From Ctenosaura bakeri (taxonomy: Eukaryota > Chordata > Lepidosauria > Squamata > Iguanidae): a stretch of 64,000 nt of DNA. Positions 57,036 through 64,000 of the stretch are shown in pieces. Location: assembly GCA_948474755.1 (NCBI GenBank), contig CAOLHI010001649.1, positions 248,001 to 312,000 on the forward strand. Reading direction: 5' to 3'. Under the pieces are notes generated by a model. That model did no database searches. It saw only the letters and a program-made list of their open reading frames with translations, and was not told the DNA's origin. The position numbers were made by a program, and so were the translations under genes. The first letter of the stretch is position 1. Every line of letters begins with the position of its first letter.

Positions 57036-57871
57036 TGTTTCCCCATTTTTTTTCTGCTTCAGGAATCTTTAGAGTAGTATTTCAAAAAGACTTCTCTTGT
57101 TTTCTAACCCTTAAAAATTCCCAATGAGTTATGGTCCCATATTTTTCCTTCTCTAGGAAGCCTTCCACCTTTGAAATTTCAATTTGAAATTGGCCACTGC
57201 AACTTAGGCAGCAACCAAAGGACCTGTCACATTTTGAGGCATCTACCATGATTTCTGGTGAATCAAATATTTAAATACCATTACATATCAGCTGTCAAAC
57301 ATTCTCTGTCCAAATATCCAATACTGAAAGTAGGGATGGGCCAACCGAATCCGCAAATACTCAAATCCTCTGGAAGGATTTGAGATTTGCAGATCCAAAT
57401 CCCTGGGCCAAAACAGGCGAATCGAATCTTTCAAATTCCTGCATGCCCTGGGGCCTGAGCTGGCATGAGCACCCTGGATCAGGCACAAACATGTGTAGAA
57501 GGCCAACAAGAGCCACATCTCTGCATGCTCTGGGGTCTGAGCTGGCACAAGCGTCCCGGATCAAGCTCGTTCTTGCTGCCTGCCCCTGTGGCTGCCTCCC
57601 TCTGCAAGGTAATTATTCTTTTCTTCCTATTCTTTTGACTTGGGACTGGAGGGTAGGGATTGGAACTAGACTAGAGGCTGGTGTTTGTTTTTGTTAAGTA
57701 TCTTCCTTGTTTTAGGACTTGAGACTGGACATCAGGGTAGAGAATTGAGACTGGGCTAGAGGCTGGTGTTTCTGTTTTTTGTTGTTTTAAAGTGCCTTCC
57801 TTGTTGCAGGACTTGAGACTTGACTGGAAATTACAGTGTTCTTGAAATTTCAAGGACAGCTAAAATGATTC
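57036..57871. other. Unannotated stretch
   Basis: A local ~90-bp imperfect duplication at about 57640-57820 (GACTTGGGACTGGA, GAGGCTGGTGTTT, CTTCCTTGTT units) and a TGCATGCxCTGGGGxCTGAGCTGGCA duplication at 57440-57550. No gene recognised. Confidence 0.4.
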
Positions 57872-58014
57872 CTTTGCATAGCTCCCTTGCAAAGCTCCTT
57901 CATACACAATTGTGGGACTTGTAGTTTTACAAGGTGTCACAGTCTTATCTGCCAAAGTGTGCTGGTGCATCATCAAACTACAAACCCCACAATGCCATAG
58001 GGAGCCATGCAAAG
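57872..58014. mobile_element. Palindromic MITE with CTTTGCATAGCTCCC ends
   Basis: CTTTGCATAGCTCCC and the complement of GGGAGCCATGCAAAG are the termini. ACTTGTAGTTTTACA and the complement of AAACTACAAACCCC extend the arms. Confidence 0.65.
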
Positions 58015-58057
58015 AAAATCCAGTTTTGACCTGGGTTATTTCTGTTCTGTAGTATGT

Positions 58058-58127
58058 GGCCCTGTTTACACAGAGAGGAAAATGTGGGATTAATAATCCA
58101 CATTTTCCTGCCTGTGTAGAAAGGGCC
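58058..58127. mobile_element. Minimal 70-bp palindromic MITE
   Basis: GGCCCTGTTTACACAGAGAGG and the complement of CCTGCCTGTGTAGAAAGGGCC, with AAAATGTGG / CCACATTTT meeting at the centre. Essentially only the termini of a Harbinger-like element. Confidence 0.65.
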
Positions 58128-60339
58128 TTCATGTCATTTTCAATCTGGGGAGATCCTGAGGCAAAACTATGACAATTGTCCTAGCCAGATTTCTTCAGAG
58201 GGAGGTTTGCCTTTGCCTAGACTTTTGCTACAGCTGAGAGAGTGTGTCTTGCCCAAGATTATCCTTGCCCTTTTTTTGTTTTGTTTTCTTTTGTAATAGT
58301 CAATCCAGGAGATGGCATCAGCTCGAGTATACTCCAACATCTGGAGCTACTTCCAAATTACTTGTAATTCTTAATAAGTACATGGGTATGTTTTCCTGAA
58401 AGTGAAAACTATTATTTAATTTGTTCTTCATTAAACAAAAATGTCAAATTCTGCTTCAAAACACTTTTCAGTAGAACAGTTTTGTTTCCCTTGCTTTTTA
58501 AACCCTTTTTAAAAAAAGGATTTGAAAGATTCGAGATTCGTAGAACCTTCCAGGGATTTAGATCTGGATTCAGATTCAGAAAATTCTGGATTCATCCCAT
58601 CTCTCACTGAAAGCAATTCTCTTAACACACCAAATAAAGGTATCCAAATATTTTGGTAAAAAAGTAAGCATTCAGAGACTACTGTGAAAATAATCACAAC
58701 ATTTCACAAAAAAGAATACTGAAGTGAAAACAACAGAGTTATTTTAAAACTTTTTTTTAATTTGAAAGTAGACAAAAAGAAATGAACCAAGAAAACCAAA
58801 AAGGAAAAAAAGAGGCAGGGGAGAGACAGCTACATCATGGTTGTAGAATGTGGTACATTTGAAGTATGTTTACTTTGAAGTATGTTTACTTTACTTTACT
58901 TTGTCATGTTAGCTGAGAAGTTTCTGTTGGGCATTATGGATGAAGAACCAGACAGTAAATATGGATTACTTCTTTGACACATTATTTGCTCAAACTTGCA
59001 AACAGACTGAAGCACAAAGTTGGTGAGCTGACCCAAATTAACAGATGAATGTGGCTTGTGAAGGATAAGCCAACTGAAGACTTTTGGAAAATAAGAAACT
59101 ATTTATGGATTTTTTGAGCAACAAGAAATCTAGTGATATAAAAATCTGTGGCTATCATTATTAGTAATTTTAGTAGTATCGTTTAGTTAGGTCTGTAATG
59201 GTAGAATAATTTTCTTCCTTTTTTTTTTTTTTAAATTACAGTCAGGATTGTGGGGGAGGGTCCCTAAAATGCCCCTTTTGCATTTTAGTCATGTGTCTTT
59301 TTCTCTCTCTTCTTTTCTTTCCCTCTCCTTTTCTTCCCTCAGTTTCTTTAGCTTTTGCCTGTTTATTATTTTGATTGTAAATTAAATTGTTAGTGTTAAA
59401 AATCAATAAATAAACTAATTGGGGAAAAGAAAGCTTGTGCTCAATAAAACACAGCTACCCTTGAGAACAGTGAAGAGAATTCTGGAATGATCGATTTTGC
59501 TGTTGTGGTCGTTTCGGTGTGTTCCTTGGAATGGTCCCCATAATCATCTTACCCCAAGTAATCCAAAAGGGGACAGACAAATCACAAAGGGAAATGGCCA
59601 ACCTTTAATGAGCACATTCAGTTATTTAGTGCATCTGGGAACACAAATACCTCACTGAAAAAAGTCAGCTTGAAATTTGCAAAGGAGGCATATTCACAGC
59701 TAAGAACTGTAGGTATTGCCGACCTTGCTTGGCAGTACTACAAAAGGTCACCCTTTTCAGATGGATGAACTGCACTTGAAGCATCTTCCCATGTCATGAC
59801 TACTACAAACCAGCTTTACTCCCATTTCAGCCTTTGCTGAGCATTTCTTTTCCTTGTATTTCTTTTTAATTTAAATAACAGATGTACCATCACAGGGTAA
59901 AAAAGAAGCCCACAGAGATGCCTTCTGCCCTTTGAATTTGTGTGATGTGGATAGTGGGCTGACACTTCTATGAATCAAAGTTTATAACCACAGAACATGT
60001 ACAATGCTGCCTTCCTCCATATTCCCCACATTCCCCCCTGCTGAGCTCAGAGCATGTGATCATAGCTAGATTTATCCATGGGAACAAAACAAAACAAAAA
60101 AAGTCACCTAGGACTGGATTGGCTTGGTAAATGAACTCTCAAATAAGGTGGAAGTTGCAGTCATGCAATACAAGAGACACCTCCCCTGCAAGGGATCAGA
60201 AAATAGAACAAAAAAATAAAAATAAAAATCAGAAAATACACATGACATGACCAGACAACATGTGACTAAGAAGTTCCAGGCAATATGCATGAGATACAGC
60301 ATATTTTCCCTCCTTTCTTTTTGTCCAACAGGACTGTTT
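58128..60339. other. Mostly unannotated, possible LINE tail
   Basis: An 18-bp direct duplication (GAAGTATGTTTACTTT) lies at 58860-58900. TTAAAAATCAATAAATAAAC near 59396 resembles an L1-type 3' end and poly(A) signal. No gene recognised. Confidence 0.35.
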
Positions 60340-61535
60340 TAAGTCTCAGTGATTTGACAAATGCCTTGGTTACATCCCGGTTGGATTAGCTTAACACATT
60401 CTATGTGGGGCTGCTATTGAAGAGTGTTTGGAAACGTCAGCTGGTTCAAAGAGCAGTAGACAGATTGTTAAATGGGGCTGGGTAAAAGGATCATGCCATT
60501 CACCTTTTGCAACAGCTCCACTAGCTGTCAGTCCATTTCTGGACAAAATTCAAAATGCTGATGACCTTTAAAGCCTTACAAGGCTCTGGTCCAGGTTACT
60601 TGAAGGACCCTTACAAACCAACCCAGGCTTTGAGATCTGCTGGAGAGGCCCTTCTCTTTGTCCCACCACCCTCACAGATATATCTGGTGGGAACAAAGGA
60701 GAGGGCCTTCTCAGTGGCTGCTCCCAAGCTCTGGGACTCCCTTTCCAGAGAAATCAAGCTGGCACCTTCCCTACTTTCTTCCTGCTGTCAAGTAAAGACA
60801 TTTTTATTCCAACAGGAGTTCAATGTGTGATTATATGTGGCTGGTCTGATAGAATGTGCTGGTGTTGTCACTTGTGTTACTGATGTGTATGGGTCTGTGA
60901 GTTTCTAATTATGTATTTTAACTTTGTTCTAATTCATTTTTGACTGTTTAATTGTGTTTTAACTTTTGTATTCTGTGATATTTAACTATGGCCCTTTCCG
61001 CACGAGGGCGAAGAAACGGGGGAAACCATGCTGAAACGGAGCTTACCTGAGTCCGTCGCCATGTGGAGCAGCGTGTTTTCACTGCTCCACACTCCTCGGC
61101 GTCCTGCGGGGCCCAAAATGGCGGCTTACAACTGGCGAAGGCTCTCCACCAACCGGAGAAGCTCGCCAGCCGGAAAGCCCACCCCCGGCAGATCTGCAGG
61201 CACGCCCTTGCGCACGCCTGCAAATCCACACCAGGCGCTGCGACGGGGCTGTACGGTCGTCCTTTTTAAAGACCACATGAAAAGTGGTTTTCAAAAAGCA
61301 CGCGGTGCCGCCACTTCCGGGCGCCCTAGCGTGGATTGGGGTGTGGAACTACACAAAAGTAGTCCACCCCAATCCACTTTACGGTGTAGATGACCTCCGT
61401 CAGAGGTCTACACCGTTTTTAAACCCCCATGTGGAAAGGGCCTATGTATTTTTAATTGTCGTAAGCCACTTTCAGTCCCAACCTGGGAAACAAGTGGGAT
61501 ATAAATAAAGATTATCATCATCAATAATCAGTAGC
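60340..61535 (+). mobile_element. L2-like LINE, 3' portion, interrupted
   Basis: The 3' part of an L2/CR1-group LINE. A 91-codon open segment (60555-60830) shows the ORF2 C-terminus: FKALQGSGPGYL, ERAFSVAAPKLWDSLSREIK, KTFLF. The 3' untranslated region resumes after a Harbinger-like insertion (60990-61442) with GTAAGCCACTTTCAGTCCC, GTGGGATATAAATAAA and an ATC/AAT-rich tail. 5' truncated and decayed. Confidence 0.8.
60990..61442. mobile_element. Harbinger-like MITE inside L2 LINE
   Basis: GGCCCTTTCCGCAC and the complement of GTGGAAAGGGCC are the ends. TAT flanks both sides (60987-60989 and 61443-61445), fitting a 3-bp duplication. The interior is GC-rich and CpG-rich with an internal palindrome near 61384-61415 (GGTGTAGATGACCTC / GAGGTCTACACC). 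Confidence 0.75.
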
Positions 61536-62003
61536 AACTCAGACTCCAATAATAATAATAACGTTTATTTATAACACCCTTTGAACCAAAGGGCAGAACA
61601 TAGACATACACAATTAGGGACAAAGACAATAAAACAAAACACCAAGTAAGGGTCTATGTCCAGCTGAATGCTTCTGGGGCTCATAATGAAAACTGTCATT
61701 GGGAAGTGGCAGAAAACCGGGGACATGTTTTAATGCAATAAACAGTGGTCTCCAGATGTCATTGGTGTCCAACCTGCATCAGGCTAAGACAGCGCCCCAA
61801 TCACCAGGGATTTGGGGAGCTGGAGTCCCCACAATGCTTTGAATACCACAAGATCTGTTCCCTGTTCTTGAAAAGACTACACCGTAGATGTTCAGTGAAA
61901 AAAAGAAAAAAAATACACTGTGGTGAAATTTACCCAACATTATTAGGTGTAGAGAAGCTCCATAGAAACCTTACAGCTAAAATTCTGACCCTATAGCTTA
62001 AAG
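61536..62003. other. (AAT)n, family D MITE remnant, unannotated rest
   Basis: AATAATAATAATAA at about 61549. GGTCTCCAGATGTCATTGG near 61747 with GGGGAGCTGGAGTCCCC is a decayed family D element. No gene recognised. Confidence 0.4.
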
Positions 62004-62049
62004 TTATTTTGTGGGATAATCTATATCCATGGATTATCCCACAAAATAA
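62004..62049. repeat. Perfect 18-bp hairpin
   Basis: 62004-62021 and 62032-62049 are exact complements (core TTTTGTGGGATAATC) with a 10-nt loop. AT-rich. Confidence 0.9.
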
Positions 62050-62225
62050 ATTTCAGCTGTGGGACTAACCTCTGCATCCATTGACTTGCGTTAACTTCAG
62101 ATCTAAGTCTGCACTCCTATACAGAGCCACCAAGGAAATAAGATAATTTTGCAAACGTTAGATTTGTTGCTGCATAGAGATGCAGATGGCTGTACTGTAA
62201 AATTAAAATCAAGTCTGAACTATTC

Positions 62226-62292
62226 ATACAGCTCTAGATTCTAATACATATAGCCTAGATTCTCTAGCTCTAGATTCTAGTACATATAGGAT
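62226..62292 (+). repeat. Short direct duplication
   Basis: AGCTCTAGATTCTAxTACATATAG is repeated 37 bp apart. Confidence 0.8.
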
Positions 62293-62788
62293 GGAGAGAG
62301 GTGCTTTGAGTGGTTTCTGCCTCAATTGCCAAAATAAATTGTTTGCTGCTTTTCTTTTTAATTATAGAATAAAATTAAGGCAAAAGCAATACAACAGCAA
62401 CTCATGCAACTGGAAGAACAGGTTGCTTACCTGTAACTGTGGTTCTTCGAGTGGTCATCTGTGCCATCATACACTAGGAGCTTTAGCGCCTGCGCGGTAG
62501 CGTTCGGAAACTTCTAGAGCTTGTTCGCTTGGCGGGAACCCCTCCCCCACGCCGGTACTGCGCATGCTCCTCCCGCCGAGCAACGGTCTCTCCTCAGTTC
62601 TGTCGTCCGCCGTAGAACCTACAGGGACCTGAGAAAGAGGGGAGGAAGGGCGGGTGTGTATGATGGCACAGATGACCACTCGAAGAACCACAGTTACAGG
62701 TAAGCAACCTGTTCTTCTTCTTCGTGGTCTCTGTGCCTTCATACACTAGGAGACTGTGTAGCTTACCGGTCGGACGGCGGGTCAGGTC

Positions 62789-63946
62789 CTACAGCACGGA
62801 AGCCAACACCTCACGTCCAAACCGGGCATCTCTGCGCGACCGGCAGTCGAGCCTGTAGTGGCGCACGAAGGTCGATGGTTGGGACCAGGTCGCCACACGG
62901 CAGAGTTCATGCAGGTCAACTCCTCGCAGGAGGGCCGCAGAAGTAGCCACAGCTCTGGTGGAGTGGGCTCGAAGCAGGACTGGCGGAGGCTTCCTCGCGA
63001 GCTCATACGCCAGTTCAATAGTCCTCACCACCCACTTGGAGAAGCGCTGGGTGGACACTTTTAGGCCCCTCCGACGTCGCCCATAGCAAACAAAGAGATG
63101 CGGCGTCTGTCGGAAGGAAGCAGTCCTGTCCTTGTAGAAAGCCAATGCCCGACGCACGTCCAGGGAGTGGAGGGACCGCTCCAACGGTGTCGTCGGGTTC
63201 GGGAAGAAGGCAGGCAGGATGATATCCTGGTTGAGATGGAAACTGGACACCACCTTTGGCAGGAACGAGATGTCAGGTCTCAGGACCACCTTGTCCCTGT
63301 GGAAGACCGTGAAGGGCTCATCGGAACGAAGAGCTGTGATCTCACCCGCTCGCCTCGCTGAGGTCACCGCTACCAGGAAGGCAGTTTTCATTGTCAGGAG
63401 CCTGTCATCCGAGGTCGCCATCGGCTCGAAGGGCGGCTTCGTCAGCTGCGAGAGCACCAGCGAGAGGGACCACGGCGGTAGCGGCGGCGATACCGGCGGG
63501 TAGAGATGATGAAGTCCTTTCAGGAACCGCTTAACGGTATCGTTCCTGAAGAAGGCCGAGGCAGCAGATCGTGGCGGTTGGTATGCCACGATCGCGGAGA
63601 GATACACCTTCAGGGATGGAAACGCCAGGCCCTGTTGCCGGAGGTGCAGGAGGAAGTGCAGGACGGTCGAGAGCCCCGCGGGCGATACCGGCTCACTCCT
63701 CTCGTTAGCGAAGGTCAGGAAGCGTCGCCACTTGTATTGATAGTTGCGACGGGTGGATTCCTTCCTGGCCGCGACGAGGACGGTACCGAGCACGGGATCG
63801 TCTAGTGCGATATCCTCCAGGCATGGAGGGCCAGGCGTGGCAGGTCCGGATGGAGGACTCGGCCGCCGGAGTGGGAGAGCAGGTCCGGTGTCGGTGGCAA
63901 CCGGAGCAGGTCGTCTCGTGCGGCTTGTAGCAGGGGTGCGAACCAA
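62789..63946 (-). CDS. DIRS tyrosine recombinase, intact frame
   Basis: 385 codons without interruption. Expected function: integration of circular DIRS DNA by strand exchange through a phosphotyrosine link. The core-binding region is at about residues 55-160. Catalytic set: Arg199 (ARRAGE), His328 and Arg331 (HSTR), Trp354 (ATWSQPS), nucleophile Tyr364 (VRHYRL). There is no ATG at the N-terminus. The first codon given is TTG inside overlapping ORF2, so the true start, or a shift from ORF2, is unresolved. It overlaps the ORF2 frame by about 145 nt. The protein looks catalytically competent, and it is the reference used here to diagnose the breaks in copy 1. Confidence 0.9.
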   Translation of the reverse strand: MVRTPATSRTRRPAPVATDTGPALPLRRPSPPSGPATPGPPCLEDIALDDPVLGTVLVAARKESTRRNYQYKWRRFLTFANERSEPVSPAGLSTVLHFLLHLRQQGLAFPSLKVYLSAIVAYQPPRSAASAFFRNDTVKRFLKGLHHLYPPVSPPLPPWSLSLVLSQLTKPPFEPMATSDDRLLTMKTAFLVAVTSARRAGEITALRSDEPFTVFHRDKVVLRPDISFLPKVVSSFHLNQDIILPAFFPNPTTPLERSLHSLDVRRALAFYKDRTASFRQTPHLFVCYGRRRRGLKVSTQRFSKWVVRTIELAYELARKPPPVLLRAHSTRAVATSAALLRGVDLHELCRVATWSQPSTFVRHYRLDCRSRRDARFGREVLASVL

Positions 63947-64000
63947 TGTTGCCTCGGCCAGTACGGGGCTACCAGGATCGCGTCGGCTCGGTCGGCGAGG
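63802..64000 (-). CDS. DIRS ORF2 C-terminus (MT-like domain), partial
   Basis: Only the last ~65 codons fall in the window. The frame reads through ILVAPYWPRQHWF into a tail with LSHSGGRVLHPDLPRLALHAW before a TAG stop at 63802-63804. This tail is the usual end of the DIRS methyltransferase-like domain and is missing in copy 1 because of its earlier TGA. Confidence 0.8.
   Translation of the reverse strand, partial: LADRADAILVAPYWPRQHWFAPLLQAARDDLLRLPPTPDLLSHSGGRVLHPDLPRLALHAWRISH

Larger units (their letters stand above)
62414..64000 (-). mobile_element. DIRS retrotransposon, second copy, cut by window edge
   Basis: The same family and orientation as the element at 46125. From the left are the outer 3' tip (AAGAACAGG start), terminal repeat, internal complementary region (about 62657-62753), recombinase and the end of ORF2. 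The rest lies beyond base 64000. Frames are better preserved than in copy 1. The target site again shows AAGAAC at the boundary. Confidence 0.94.

Noticed and set aside
1..64000. CRISPR array, operon or prokaryotic system
   Set aside because: No regularly spaced repeats or dense coding. Composition and repeats are those of a vertebrate genome.

Overview
The window looks like nuclear DNA from a squamate reptile, most likely an iguanian lizard. The best evidence is a set of tRNA-derived SINEs with the squamate (Sauria-type) body and an ACAACAAC tail, one of them on a 5S rRNA-derived head. CR1 and L2-like LINE remnants, solo LTRs, hAT, Harbinger-like and Tigger-like DNA transposons and a DIRS retrotransposon are also present. 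Species was not determined. I could not recognise any host protein-coding exon, rRNA, tRNA or CRISPR array. The window reads as an AT-rich gene desert loaded with transposable elements. Several repeat-poor AT-rich blocks could be conserved regulatory elements, which only cross-species alignment can show.

Layout. 1-9 kb: mostly unique DNA with small palindromic MITEs, a 330-bp DIRS end fragment (4281-4610) and a CR1 remnant (7.5-8.1 kb). 9-23 kb: four related LTRs, all on the + strand and with no viral genes between them. Three have TGTTAC...TAACA/TTACA ends and matching 4-bp target duplications. A Harbinger-like MITE, a Tigger-like element and a compound trinucleotide microsatellite lie among them. 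23-46 kb: an uncharacterised four-copy repeat family, several Harbinger-like MITEs (one with a clean TTA duplication), hairpins, SINEs and candidate regulatory blocks. 46.1-52.2 kb: a nearly full-length DIRS retrotransposon on the - strand. 52-62 kb: MITEs, a SINE, a 1055-bp hAT element with a perfect 8-bp duplication, and an L2-like LINE interrupted by a Harbinger-like MITE. 62.4-64 kb: a second DIRS copy, cut by the window edge.

The DIRS element is the only coherent gene system. Read on the - strand it encodes a Gag with an N-terminal Cys/His cluster, a reverse transcriptase-RNase H-methyltransferase-like polyprotein, and a tyrosine recombinase, between 132-bp inverted terminal repeats. Beside the 3' terminal repeat is an internal complementary region made of the complements of both outer ends. 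Established DIRS biology uses that region to template a circular intermediate, which the tyrosine recombinase integrates without staggered-cut duplications. Copy 1 looks dead: it has an Asp-to-Asn change in the reverse transcriptase YxDD box, a truncated second ORF, and a recombinase with indels and a stop. Several of these lesions look like CpG decay. The second ORF overlaps gag in the +1 frame and has no AUG before the RT core, which suggests translational frameshifting.
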